Source: Bacteroidales bacterium
GTDB taxonomy: Bacteria; Bacteroidota; Bacteroidia; Bacteroidales; NBLH01
Direction: 5' to 3'
DNA length: 28,932 nucleotides
NCBI GenBank assembly: GCA_021647685.1
Contig: JAKIUH010000008.1
Coordinates: 1 to 28,932, forward strand
Below are positions 1-8,253 of this stretch, piece after piece (positions within the stretch are counted from its first letter, which is position 1; the number at the start of each line of letters is the position of its first letter). The notes beneath the pieces were generated by a model, which saw only the letters and a program-made list of their open reading frames with translations, did no database searches and was not told the origin of the DNA. A program made the translations under genes and the position numbers.

Positions 1-721
1 GGTATTGCCCTTTTATCCCTATTAGCTTTCCTTTAAACTCACGGGTTTTATCAAAATTTATGCTTTTTACCTTTACGGGATATTGTTCAACCGGGTAACT
101 GATTTCGGTAATTTCATCATCTTCGGTAATATATTCTTGTAATTCCTCATCTAATAATTCCCAAGCTTTTTGTTTTTCTTCTTCTAAATCTATATTTTTA
201 GGATAATCATTTTTAAGCATTTTTTGCCAACTTGTTTTATCACTTAAATAGGGTTTTAAGGCTACTTCTATTACACCTGCAGTATGACGGTTAGGGGTTA
301 CCGCTAATTTAATGGCTTTTACTGCACCTTGGTCAATCCAGCGGGTTGGGATTTGTGAGCTGCGTGTTACTCCTACTTTTAATCCGCTGGAAACGGCAAG
401 ATATACGTAATGGTCGGTTAAGCAGTTTTTTTTAGACCATTCCATATCACGTGCAATACCTTCGTGTGCACGACAAAGTTCCGGTTTCATAATACACTCG
501 GCAGCTTCGGGGGCTGTTAAAAAACAAGAATAGCAAAAGCCTTGACTGAACGATTTATTTGTTTTTTTCCCGCATGATTTACAGTAAATTGCTCCTGCAA
601 ATTCAAATTTGAGTTCTTTGCCGATTAGTTTATTCATTTCGATAAGTTCATCACCAAGGGGTAAAATATATTCTACGGGTTTTTTAAGTTTGCTTTGCAT
701 TTTATTTAAAATTCCTTTCAT
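1..721 (-). CDS. DUF2797 family protein (C-terminus beyond window)
   Basis: Reading on the minus strand from ATG at 721, the frame stays open to base 1, so about 240 residues of the N-terminal part are present and the C-terminus is missing. Four cysteines in two pairs (CKSCG at residues 47-51 and CYSC at 63-66) look like a small zinc-binding knuckle. Downstream is a segment with YVYLAVSSGLKVGVTR, followed by RWIDQGA, which is typical of DUF2797. That part resembles the start of GIY-YIG-type nuclease domains, but I cannot confirm a catalytic fold from the sequence alone. A second in-frame ATG lies at 700, seven codons in. The gene has the same orientation as the permease upstream of it (80-bp gap), so it could be the tail of that operon. 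The function is unknown. Confidence 0.8.
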   Translation of the reverse strand, partial: MKGILNKMQSKLKKPVEYILPLGDELIEMNKLIGKELKFEFAGAIYCKSCGKKTNKSFSQGFCYSCFLTAPEAAECIMKPELCRAHEGIARDMEWSKKNCLTDHYVYLAVSSGLKVGVTRSSQIPTRWIDQGAVKAIKLAVTPNRHTAGVIEVALKPYLSDKTSWQKMLKNDYPKNIDLEEEKQKAWELLDEELQEYITEDDEITEISYPVEQYPVKVKSINFDKTREFKGKLIGIKGQY

Positions 722-801
722 ATTTTTTCTGTTTTTAATCTTGAAATTTTGCTTAATAGAAACCTGAGGTAAAATAATTCCTGACGCATATATACTAAAA
801 C

Positions 802-2013
802 TTAAATTTTAAAATGTTTTTTTGTTAAAAAACGCACCGGAAAATAGGATGCAATCAAACCAATTAACAATACTACGATAAATACGGATACAAAATCACT
901 AACTTTCATCTCTACGGGATAGTATTGTACTATAAATGCTTGTGGAAGTTCAACTAAACCAACAGTATCTTGTAACCAACAAATCACAAAACCTAAAACC
1001 AAACCGATAAGTGCACCGATAAATGCAATCATCCAACCTTCAAAAAGAAAAATTTTGCGAATTAATGATTTTTCGGCACCCAAATGTTGCAAAGTAAATA
1101 TATCTTTCTTTTTATCAATGATTAACATAGTAAGTGAACCCGTTAAATTAAAAGAAGCGATGATTAAAATAAAAGAAAATATCAAAAAAATAGCCCATTT
1201 TTCAGATTTCATCACTTTATATAAAAACTCATGCTGTTGAAAGCGGGTTTTTACTATGAATTTATCACCAAGTATCTTTTGAATTTGTTTTTGAATATCT
1301 TCAATTTGAGCTTTATTATCAAGTTTAATTTCAACAGCACTTAATAAATCATTATTCTCCATTAGTTCTTGGGCAAATTCAAGAGGTACGATAATTAAAC
1401 CCGTTGTATTATCATCTTGCATCATTGAAAAAATCCCAATCGGAAAAATTGAACGAATATTAAATACTTTATTCATCATAATTCCGGGCTTTGCGTTGCG
1501 GCGGGGCAACCATATTTTTACCGGACGAACCAAATTCAAATTTACCGTAAGTGTATTTGCCAAGCTCCAATCAAGCAATGCAAAAGGAGTATATTTGTTT
1601 TTTAGTTTGTACTCACCGCTCACAATCATACTGTCAATTCCGCTGGTATATTTAAAGTTGTCAGATACTCCTTTTAATTTTCCAATGGTTTGTCTGTCGC
1701 TAAAGTCCAGAAGTACATTTTCTTCCAGTACTTTTGTGTAATATGCAATTCCTTTTATACTGTCAAGGCGATTTCCTAATTCATATTCCGAAAAAAACTT
1801 ACCACTGCTTGGGGTGATTTTCAATTCAGGGTCAAAACTGCTGTATAAACTTTCAACAATGCTGCTTAAACCATTCATTACCGATAAAATAACAATCATT
1901 GACATGGTAAAAATACTCACCCCAAAAACCGAAATTCCCGATATCCAATTAATTAAGTTTTGCTTTTTGCTTGAAAAAAAATACCGCTTTGCTATGAATA
2001 ATGATAAATTCAA
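802..2013 (-). CDS. LolC/LolE-type FtsX-family ABC transporter permease
   Basis: This 403-residue inner-membrane protein has the layout of the LolC/E branch of FtsX/MacB permeases: a short cytoplasmic N-terminus (FIAKRYFFSSKKQNLINWIS), one membrane segment around residues 22-48, a large periplasmic domain to about 270, then three C-terminal membrane segments (about 275-300, 327-350, 370-395). In Gram-negatives this family works with the ATPase LolD to release lipoproteins from the inner membrane. No ATPase is next to it here. The start lies 4 bp after the rbfA stop, so the two are almost certainly co-transcribed, an arrangement I recall from other Bacteroidota. Whether it truly acts in lipoprotein export or another MacB-like process cannot be decided from sequence. 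Confidence 0.88.
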   Translation of the reverse strand: MNLSLFIAKRYFFSSKKQNLINWISGISVFGVSIFTMSMIVILSVMNGLSSIVESLYSSFDPELKITPSSGKFFSEYELGNRLDSIKGIAYYTKVLEENVLLDFSDRQTIGKLKGVSDNFKYTSGIDSMIVSGEYKLKNKYTPFALLDWSLANTLTVNLNLVRPVKIWLPRRNAKPGIMMNKVFNIRSIFPIGIFSMMQDDNTTGLIIVPLEFAQELMENNDLLSAVEIKLDNKAQIEDIQKQIQKILGDKFIVKTRFQQHEFLYKVMKSEKWAIFLIFSFILIIASFNLTGSLTMLIIDKKKDIFTLQHLGAEKSLIRKIFLFEGWMIAFIGALIGLVLGFVICWLQDTVGLVELPQAFIVQYYPVEMKVSDFVSVFIVVLLIGLIASYFPVRFLTKKHFKI

Positions 2014-2017
2014 TTTT

Positions 2018-2353
2018 TTATTTTAAAAGTTCATCAATTTTGTTGGCATAGTCTAAAGAATCATCAATAAAAAACTTTAAATCAGGAATTTTGCGTAACT
2101 GATTACGTACTTTTGTACCTAACTCATATTTGATTTTTCCGGTATTTTCGATAATATTTTTTAGGACTTCTTCGGCATTTGAAGATGGAAAAACGCTTAA
2201 ATATATTCGTGCTACCGATAAATCAGTACTTACGCGAATAACCGTTACCGAGACTAAAACATTTTTTTGTTCAGAAAAAGTATTTCGTTGAAAGATAGTA
2301 CCCAGCTCTTTTTGAAGTAAACGTTCCACCTTTTTAAGTCTTGTTTTTTCCAT
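2018..2353 (-). CDS. rbfA: Ribosome-binding factor A
   Basis: This 111-residue protein has the compact KH-like RbfA pattern. The N-terminus carries a helix (TRLKKVERLLQKELGTIFQR), then strand VLVSVTVIRVSTDLSVARIYLSVF, and a C-terminal segment with LRKIPDLKFFIDDSLDYANKIDELL, which matches the conserved RbfA ending (PEL.F..D.S...) closely. RbfA binds the 30S subunit near helix 1 of 16S rRNA and is needed for late maturation and cold adaptation. The length is normal for the family. It is the first gene of a minus-strand pair with the LolC/E-like permease. On the minus strand a TAATTTTG element lies at 2410-2417, about 57 bp upstream of the start, and fits the Bacteroidota -7 consensus, but I see no good -33 partner. 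Confidence 0.93.
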   Translation of the reverse strand: MEKTRLKKVERLLQKELGTIFQRNTFSEQKNVLVSVTVIRVSTDLSVARIYLSVFPSSNAEEVLKNIIENTGKIKYELGTKVRNQLRKIPDLKFFIDDSLDYANKIDELLK

Positions 2354-2424
2354 AATTAGCTTATTTTTGTTATTTTTCGGAAACTGTAATTATCCGTATT
2401 AATTATTGACAAAATTACATAAAT

Positions 2425-5064
2425 TTGGTTTTAAATTTGAAAAATATTCATTTATCATTAAAAATTGCCTTGATTTTATGTTTTATTGTGCAACCAAGCT
2501 TTGTTTTTACTGCTTTGACACAGATAAAGCTTGGAAGTAGCAATTTTCCGAAAGCGGGTACTAATTTTATCTATGCTAAAGTTAAATTATACCCTGAAAA
2601 AAAAATAAGGCTTAATGATTTAGGTCGCGAAAATTGGGATATTTCCGGATTTGCTCCCGAAAGTTTTGATACACTGCGTTTAATGCTGCCGGAAAAAACA
2701 AAATACGGAAAGCGTTTTCCTGATGCACAACTTGCCATTGTTACAAATCCTTTAAAAATAGATTATTTATGTATGGACTCTTCCAAAGTGTATCATGTTG
2801 GTTTGATTGGTGATTTTATGGAGACAAATATTCCAGTTTTACTGCGCTTTGAGGATAGTTTAATTTTTTTAAACGATGAAAAAAACATCAATAAAATATA
2901 TTCGGATAATACAGGAAGCAAATTTGTTGCTCCTTATTACTATAAGCCGGGTACCGACTCAATTAGAGCCGATATTGTTTATGAATACGAAGGCAGAATT
3001 GATGCAGAAGCTTATTTGAAAACTCCACTTGGCAGATTTTATACCCTGCGTGAAGTTCTTTTTGTACACAAACAAGTGCGCGGGTATAAATATTCTGTTT
3101 TTGGTTGGACACCGGCTCCTGAATATTCATTAGATAAGCGCTTTGTTGTATATCGATGGTATTTTGCTGATAACTCAATGCCTTTAGCAGAGGTTTATGT
3201 AAACAAAAAAGATTATATTGAAGAAATTCGCTATCAATACGATTCGCCAATGCGTTTGTCATTTAGTGCAAAACACGTAAGTTGCAAAGGTGGAAACAAT
3301 GGTTCTATTGATTTAAGTGTGCAAGGAGGGATTCCCGATTATACCTATGAGTGGTCAACAGGTGATACTACGCAAGATTTAGATAATTTACGGGCTGGAA
3401 CTTATAATGTAACCGTAATCGATAATAAAGGCAGGAAAATTTCAGGAGCATACACGCTTACCGAGCCTTTAGTTGCTTTAAATGCAGTTTTTGATATAAA
3501 AAATGTTAGTTGTTATGGTGCTAATGATGGTGCTGTTTCTTTAAATATTAACGGGGGGCAAGAGCCTTATGATTTTGTGTGGTCTAATGACTCAACTGAT
3601 TTTAAAATGAGTAATTTAAGACCGGGAACTTATACTGTTTGGATAAAAGACGCAGGAGCTTGTATTGTAAAAGACAGCGTTGTAATAACACAACCTGCAA
3701 TGAAGTTGCGTGCTATTATTGAGAAAGAACATGTTTCATGCTTTAAGGGCAGCGATGGGCGATTACTTGCTGTTTGTAAAGGAGGCACTCCGCCATACCA
3801 CTTTTTATGGTCAAACGGTGATACCACCTATGCTGCTGAAAATTTACCGGCAGGAGCATATAGTGTTTTAATTACCGATGCGCACGGGTGCTCTTATCAT
3901 GCAGAAGCTGCTGTAAAACAGCCTCAAAGCGCATTAAAACTTAATTCTGAAATAAAACCTGTAAACTGTTATGGAGGAAGTGACGGTTCTTTTAAATTGT
4001 CGGCACAAGGTGGGAAACCCGGATATATTTACCTTTTACCGGATAGTACGCGTGGAAAATCTTTACGTGATATCCCTTCGGGATATTATAATGTAAAAGT
4101 AATCGATGCAAATGAATGTGTACAAGCAGAAAGAATTTTTATTCCTCAACCTGAAAAACCATTAAATGTACAGCATAATAAAACTGATGTTAGCTGCTAT
4201 GGATTAAATAATGGTACGATTAATCTTAATGTTAGCGGAGGAACAAAACCCTATATATTCAACTGGTCAAACGGAAGCGATAAAAAAAACTTAAAGAAAT
4301 TACCGGGTGGAATTTATTCTGTGATTATTACGGATAAAAATAAATGCGTCGTAAACGATACAATTGAAATTAAAGCTCCTAAAAAGGCTCTGTTTATCGA
4401 TTTTGAAAAGACAGATATAATCTGTCATGGTGGAAATTCAGGAAAAATAAAACTAATCATAGAAGGAGGAACGCCTGGATATTCAGTTTTATGGGCAAAT
4501 AAAAACACAAACAAGGAACTTACCGGATTAAAAGCCGGAAAATATTTAGTTACAGTAAGTGATAAAAATAATTGCACAGCAAAAAGAGAAATCATACTCA
4601 CAGAACCAAAAGAACCGCTTAGAATTAATGTGGAAAAAATAGACCCCTTATGTTACGGACAAAAATCGGGTTCAATATACACATCGGTCAGTGGTGGTAT
4701 TCCTCCCTATGATTACGACTGGTCAAGCGGAGAACATGCTCAAAATTTAATAGGTTTAAGTGCCGGAAAATATACACTCAAGTTAAGTGATAAATTGGGC
4801 TGCGAAAAAATTGAAATAATAAAACTGAATGAACCCGCAAAATTAGAAGTAAAAGCAAATGTTATTAATACAAAAAAAGGAGAAGCAAACGGCTCAATTA
4901 CCTTAACAGTTACAGGTGGAACAAAACCGTATAATGTGTTTTGGGAAAATAAACAAAATACTACTGAACGAAAAAATTTAAGAAAAGGCTATTATTATGT
5001 TACCATAGTTGATGCAAATGAATGCGAAATAGATTTACAATTTGAAATTAAAGAGGAAGATTAA
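2425..5064 (+). CDS. Exported protein with eight SprB repeats
   Basis: This 879-residue protein has no ATG start. In-frame TTG codons lie at 2425 and 2437, with a stop further upstream at 2407. The 2437 start would give a tidier signal peptide (MKNIHLSLKIALILCFIVQP), so the true start is uncertain. Residues about 30-275 form an N-terminal region I do not recognise. From about residue 278 to the end are eight tandem repeats of about 75 residues, each of the form [S/N]CYG..[D/N]G.I.L.V.GG..PY.F.WS.G....L..L.AG.Y.V.I.D.N.C, the SprB repeat found in gliding-motility adhesin SprB and many Bacteroidota surface proteins. The eighth repeat lacks the leading Cys. I see no C-terminal type IX secretion sorting domain; the protein stops directly after the last repeat. 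It is probably a surface or secreted adhesin-like protein. The next gene starts 3 bp after its stop. Confidence 0.85.
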   Translation: MVLNLKNIHLSLKIALILCFIVQPSFVFTALTQIKLGSSNFPKAGTNFIYAKVKLYPEKKIRLNDLGRENWDISGFAPESFDTLRLMLPEKTKYGKRFPDAQLAIVTNPLKIDYLCMDSSKVYHVGLIGDFMETNIPVLLRFEDSLIFLNDEKNINKIYSDNTGSKFVAPYYYKPGTDSIRADIVYEYEGRIDAEAYLKTPLGRFYTLREVLFVHKQVRGYKYSVFGWTPAPEYSLDKRFVVYRWYFADNSMPLAEVYVNKKDYIEEIRYQYDSPMRLSFSAKHVSCKGGNNGSIDLSVQGGIPDYTYEWSTGDTTQDLDNLRAGTYNVTVIDNKGRKISGAYTLTEPLVALNAVFDIKNVSCYGANDGAVSLNINGGQEPYDFVWSNDSTDFKMSNLRPGTYTVWIKDAGACIVKDSVVITQPAMKLRAIIEKEHVSCFKGSDGRLLAVCKGGTPPYHFLWSNGDTTYAAENLPAGAYSVLITDAHGCSYHAEAAVKQPQSALKLNSEIKPVNCYGGSDGSFKLSAQGGKPGYIYLLPDSTRGKSLRDIPSGYYNVKVIDANECVQAERIFIPQPEKPLNVQHNKTDVSCYGLNNGTINLNVSGGTKPYIFNWSNGSDKKNLKKLPGGIYSVIITDKNKCVVNDTIEIKAPKKALFIDFEKTDIICHGGNSGKIKLIIEGGTPGYSVLWANKNTNKELTGLKAGKYLVTVSDKNNCTAKREIILTEPKEPLRINVEKIDPLCYGQKSGSIYTSVSGGIPPYDYDWSSGEHAQNLIGLSAGKYTLKLSDKLGCEKIEIIKLNEPAKLEVKANVINTKKGEANGSITLTVTGGTKPYNVFWENKQNTTERKNLRKGYYYVTIVDANECEIDLQFEIKEED

Positions 5065-5067
5065 ATT

Positions 5068-6324
5068 ATGAGTATATTATTAAAAAACGCTACATTTATT
5101 GATTGGAAAACATTGGATTTTCAATTTACCGATATTTTAGTGAATGAAGATGAAACTAATCCTGTTTTGTTTACAAATAAAATTACAAATGCTGATGAAA
5201 TAATTGATTGTTCCGGTAAATTAGTTACTAAATCTTTTGCAGTGGGGCATCATCATGTTTATTCGGCTTTAGCTCGCGGTATGCCTGCACCCAAAAAAAA
5301 TCCTAAAAACTTTTATGAAATCCTAAAATATATTTGGTGGAATATTGATAAAGCTTTGGATAAAGATATGATTAAAGCAAGTGCTATGGCTACTGCCATT
5401 GCCTGTGCAAAATCAGGCAATACTTTTGTGATTGATCATCATGCTTCGCCAAACTGTATTGAAGGTTCATTAGAAACTATAGCTGATGCTTTTGATAAAG
5501 TTGGAGTAAATCATTTGCTGTGTTATGAAATTACTGACCGTGACGGTTTGGACAAAGCAGAACAGGGACTCAGCGAAACAGAACATTATTTGCTAAACCA
5601 TCAGGGCTTAGTTGGTTTGCATGCTTCATTTACCGTAGGTAATGAGCGTATGAAAAAAGCTGCCGATTTAATGCATAAATACAAATCAGGATTTCACATA
5701 CATGTAGCCGAAGACCTTTATGATCAAAAGCATTGTGAAGATAATTACGGAAAAAGAGTAGTTGAACGACTAAATGATTATGGGGTACTAAATTCGTCAA
5801 AAACCATACTCGCGCATTGCTTGCACCTTAACGATAATGAACGTGCGATTTTAAACAAAAGCAAAGCTTTTATTGTGCAAAACCCCGAAAGCAATCTGAA
5901 TAATAATGTTGGATTTTTTAATGCTCAAGGGCTTAACAACAACATAATGTTAGGTACAGACGGAATGCACAGTGATATGTTACGAAGTGCACAAACTGCA
6001 TTTTTTGCCGGTCAGGCTTTGGATAATATTGATTTTGTTTCGGCTTATGGGCGCTTCAGAAAAGTACATCAATACCTACAAATAAATAATTTTGAAGGTG
6101 ATGAAGAAAATAATCTGGTAATTCTAAACTACCCAAGCCCAACACCCATTCATAAAGATAACTTTTTAGGACATTTTTTGTTTGGTTTTCGAGAAGAACA
6201 TGTGCAACATGTAATTTCAAATGGAAAATTAATTGTAAAAAATCGTGTATTACAAAATGTAAACGAAAAAGAAATATTAAAATTTACACAAGAACAAGCT
6301 AAAAGACTTTGGAACAAGCTCTGA
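5068..6324 (+). CDS. ssnA: SsnA-like metal-dependent amidohydrolase
   Basis: This 418-residue protein belongs to the amidohydrolase superfamily (TIM barrel, guanine deaminase/atrazine chlorohydrolase side). Visible metal ligands are H61 and H63 in GHHHVYSALARGM, H212 in HIHVAEDLYD, H250 in LAHCLHL and D298 in LGTDGMHSDM. The phrases DHHASPN, CYEITDRDG, HVAEDLYD and YPSPTP...DN..GH match my memory of E. coli SsnA, a putative aminohydrolase often placed in selenium-dependent purine or xanthine catabolism clusters. The substrate is unproven for the family. Here no selenium or molybdenum hydroxylase genes are nearby; instead it begins 3 bp after the SprB-repeat gene, suggesting co-transcription. 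The length is near the family norm (about 440), slightly short at the N-terminus. Confidence 0.85.
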   Translation: MSILLKNATFIDWKTLDFQFTDILVNEDETNPVLFTNKITNADEIIDCSGKLVTKSFAVGHHHVYSALARGMPAPKKNPKNFYEILKYIWWNIDKALDKDMIKASAMATAIACAKSGNTFVIDHHASPNCIEGSLETIADAFDKVGVNHLLCYEITDRDGLDKAEQGLSETEHYLLNHQGLVGLHASFTVGNERMKKAADLMHKYKSGFHIHVAEDLYDQKHCEDNYGKRVVERLNDYGVLNSSKTILAHCLHLNDNERAILNKSKAFIVQNPESNLNNNVGFFNAQGLNNNIMLGTDGMHSDMLRSAQTAFFAGQALDNIDFVSAYGRFRKVHQYLQINNFEGDEENNLVILNYPSPTPIHKDNFLGHFLFGFREEHVQHVISNGKLIVKNRVLQNVNEKEILKFTQEQAKRLWNKL

Positions 6325-6379
6325 ATAATTAAAGTCTCTTAAATTCTAATTAACCCTGATTTTCAAGTTAAACAAAGCA

Positions 6380-6796
6380 TTATTTTCTTAAAAACCGGTT
6401 AATAATTGTTTTTGCCTCTTTTAAATCATGGTATCTTGCCGTAAAAATTGTATTATTTCCGGCAATCATGGCAGAAAGACGTTTCCCTTCTTGATGGCGA
6501 TAAAGGCATAATATTTTTTTCCCTTTTTCAAATGCTCTGCCAATTTCGTAACCAACACCCAAACTTGGTGTTGAAACTTCGGCCACTAAAATATCCGCTT
6601 CAAAAAGCCATTCAATATCCCGGTTATGAATTTCTTCGTCCGAGAGTTTATCCTCTCCGGCAGCAGATAGTTCGGTATCACCGATAAACTCGGTAAGTAC
6701 TTTTCCGTAATTTTTCAGATAATCAATCAGTTCTTTATATAAAGCAACATCTGCTCTTCCTCCGCTAATTGAACCTGCAAAGTATATTTTAATCAT
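6380..6796 (-). CDS. DNPH1/Rcl-like 2'-deoxynucleoside 5'-monophosphate N-glycosidase
   Basis: I take ATG at 6796 as the start (138 residues, MIKIYFAGSISGGR). The frame is open 13 codons further up to 6835, but that stretch is not conserved-looking. The sequence follows animal DNPH1 (Rcl) closely: IYFAGSISGGR at the N-terminus, an early Tyr (ALYKEL), VLTE, IHNRDIEWL, ADILVAEVSTPSLGVGYEIG and ILCLYR...LSAMI. The Glu in SLGVGYEIG is the position of the nucleophile in nucleoside 2-deoxyribosyltransferase-fold enzymes. The family hydrolyses 5'-phosphorylated deoxynucleosides to base plus deoxyribose 5-phosphate, and probably has a nucleotide-pool sanitising role. It converges with the amidohydrolase gene (55 bp between stops) and diverges from the LD-carboxypeptidase gene. 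The family call is secure; substrate choice is inference. Confidence 0.85.
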   Translation of the reverse strand: MIKIYFAGSISGGRADVALYKELIDYLKNYGKVLTEFIGDTELSAAGEDKLSDEEIHNRDIEWLFEADILVAEVSTPSLGVGYEIGRAFEKGKKILCLYRHQEGKRLSAMIAGNNTIFTARYHDLKEAKTIINRFLRK

Positions 6797-6845
6797 AGCA
6801 ATATTTTTGATTTTTATTTGTATTTTATCATACAAATTAAATAAA

Positions 6846-6878
6846 TTTGTTTTACTTTAAACCCGCAGACTATGTTTG
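6846..6878 (+). promoter_or_regulatory. Promoter of the LD-carboxypeptidase gene
   Basis: TTTG at 6846-6849 and TATGTTTG at 6871-6878 are separated by 21 bp, matching the Bacteroidota sigma-A consensus (TTTG, 19-21 bp, TAnnTTTG). The start codon is 36 bp downstream. A second exact -7 match, TAAATTTG at 6842-6849, overlaps the -33 element. Confidence 0.5.
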
Positions 6879-6914
6879 TAGTAGAATTTAAGGTTTTATC
6901 AAAGATAAATTATT

Positions 6915-8015
6915 ATGCAATATAATCGAAGATTTTTTTTAAAAACAGCTGCTTTAGTTTCTGTTATGGGCACTTTTGCTTCGGCAGAAAATTTATTAGC
7001 CCAAAGCGAACAAACTTCAAACTTATTTCTTGAAAGAATTTTAGCTAAATCTTTGAAAAAAGGAGATACGCTTGGATTAACAGCTCCAGGCGGATATATT
7101 ACTCAAGAGGAGCTAAGCGATGCAGTGGCAACACTTGAAGAGTTAGGCTTTAAAACCTATCATACGGATGCTGTTTTATATCGCTACGGATATTTTGCGG
7201 GCACTGACCGGCAACGAGCTGATGATTTAATGCATATGTTTACTAATCCTGATGTAGATGCCATACTTTGTGTACGCGGCGGATATGGTTCAAATCGAAT
7301 ACTCGATTTATTGGATTTTGAAATTATAAAACAAAACCCCAAAGCCTTAATCGGATATAGTGATATTACCTCACTGATTAATGCATTTTATAAAAAAATA
7401 GGTTTAGTAGCTTTTCATGGTCCGGTGGCAATATCCAGTTTTAATGATTTTACGGTAAAATCATTTGAAAAAGTGCTAATGAAAGGTAAAAAACAGTTTA
7501 AATATTCAAACAAACGCCAAGAAAACACGGAAAATGATACAGAATTTGACCAGTACACCATAACACAAGGTGCTGCGGAAGGTATATTAGCTGGTGGAAA
7601 TTTAGTAATGCTGGAAACATTGATAGGTACAGAGTATGAACCTGATTTTGAAAACAAAATTGTTTTTTTGGAAGAAGTTCATGAAAAACCTTATCGCATA
7701 GACCGTATGATAACACACCTTTTAATGGCTACAAACCTGTCTAAAGCAGCAGGAATAGTTTTAGGAATTTTTAAAAGTTGTGATATAGATAATGATGAAA
7801 GTGAAGAATCTTTTACTTTAAAACAAGTACTTATCGATCGTTTTGCCGGATTAAATATTCCGTGCTTTTACGGAATGCCCTTTGGTCATGTACGGAATAA
7901 AATTACTTTACCGGTAGGTATTCGTGCTAAAATGGATGCTAATAAAAAAAGTTTAATGCTTATCGAAGCTGCTGTATTGAAAGAGCGTAAGAAATTAAAG
8001 GACTTTGGTTATTAA
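6915..8015 (+). CDS. LD-carboxypeptidase, peptidase family S66, Tat-type signal
   Basis: This 366-residue enzyme should remove the terminal D-Ala from muropeptide tetrapeptides during peptidoglycan recycling or remodelling. The S66 triad is visible: Ser149 in IGYSDITSL, Glu253 in VFLEEVHEKPYRIDRM and His325 in GMPFGHVRNK. VRGGYGSNRILDLLDF is the family oxyanion-side signature. The N-terminus NRRFFLKTAALV followed by a hydrophobic stretch and ASA looks like a twin-arginine export signal, about 35 residues longer than the cytoplasmic LdcA of Pseudomonas or E. coli. If exported, the enzyme would act on the periplasmic wall rather than on recycled cytoplasmic muropeptides. It is preceded by a convincing promoter and followed by 238 bp with no gene I can support. 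Confidence 0.92.
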   Translation: MQYNRRFFLKTAALVSVMGTFASAENLLAQSEQTSNLFLERILAKSLKKGDTLGLTAPGGYITQEELSDAVATLEELGFKTYHTDAVLYRYGYFAGTDRQRADDLMHMFTNPDVDAILCVRGGYGSNRILDLLDFEIIKQNPKALIGYSDITSLINAFYKKIGLVAFHGPVAISSFNDFTVKSFEKVLMKGKKQFKYSNKRQENTENDTEFDQYTITQGAAEGILAGGNLVMLETLIGTEYEPDFENKIVFLEEVHEKPYRIDRMITHLLMATNLSKAAGIVLGIFKSCDIDNDESEESFTLKQVLIDRFAGLNIPCFYGMPFGHVRNKITLPVGIRAKMDANKKSLMLIEAAVLKERKKLKDFGY

Positions 8016-8253
8016 TTTGTATCTCAAGTCTATATAGAGCAATTATAAACTTTTAAAAAAGCAATACTCCGGCACATACTGAATACAGAGGTATTTTACC
8101 TTTAAGTGCCCAGATTAATTTTATCATACAACGTTTATTATTAGCTAAATACATGAATAAAAAGAAGTCTTCTTGTAAAAAATTGGGATTAATTAATTAA
8201 CATATTAAATTTTAACGTACCTTTATGTTTTATTAATCTTTTTTTACTTTATT
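8016..8253 (+). other. Intergenic leader region upstream of the RRM gene
   Basis: This 238-bp AT-rich gap lies between the LD-carboxypeptidase and RRM genes. No intrinsic terminator or exact TAnnTTTG promoter is visible; the nearest match is TACCTTTA at 8218-8225. A 15-codon ATG frame starts near 8153 but I cannot support it as a gene. A long untranslated leader for the RNA-binding protein is possible but not shown. Confidence 0.3.

Noticed and set aside
2420..2427. TAAATTTG as promoter of the SprB-repeat gene
   Set aside because: It fits the -7 consensus but has no TTG at 19-21 bp upstream and overlaps one of the candidate start codons, so it is mentioned but not called.
8153..8200. 15-codon frame (MNKKKSSCKKLGLIN) upstream of the RRM gene
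   Set aside because: It is low-complexity Lys-rich, with no ribosome-binding or family evidence, and short frames are expected by chance in AT-rich DNA.
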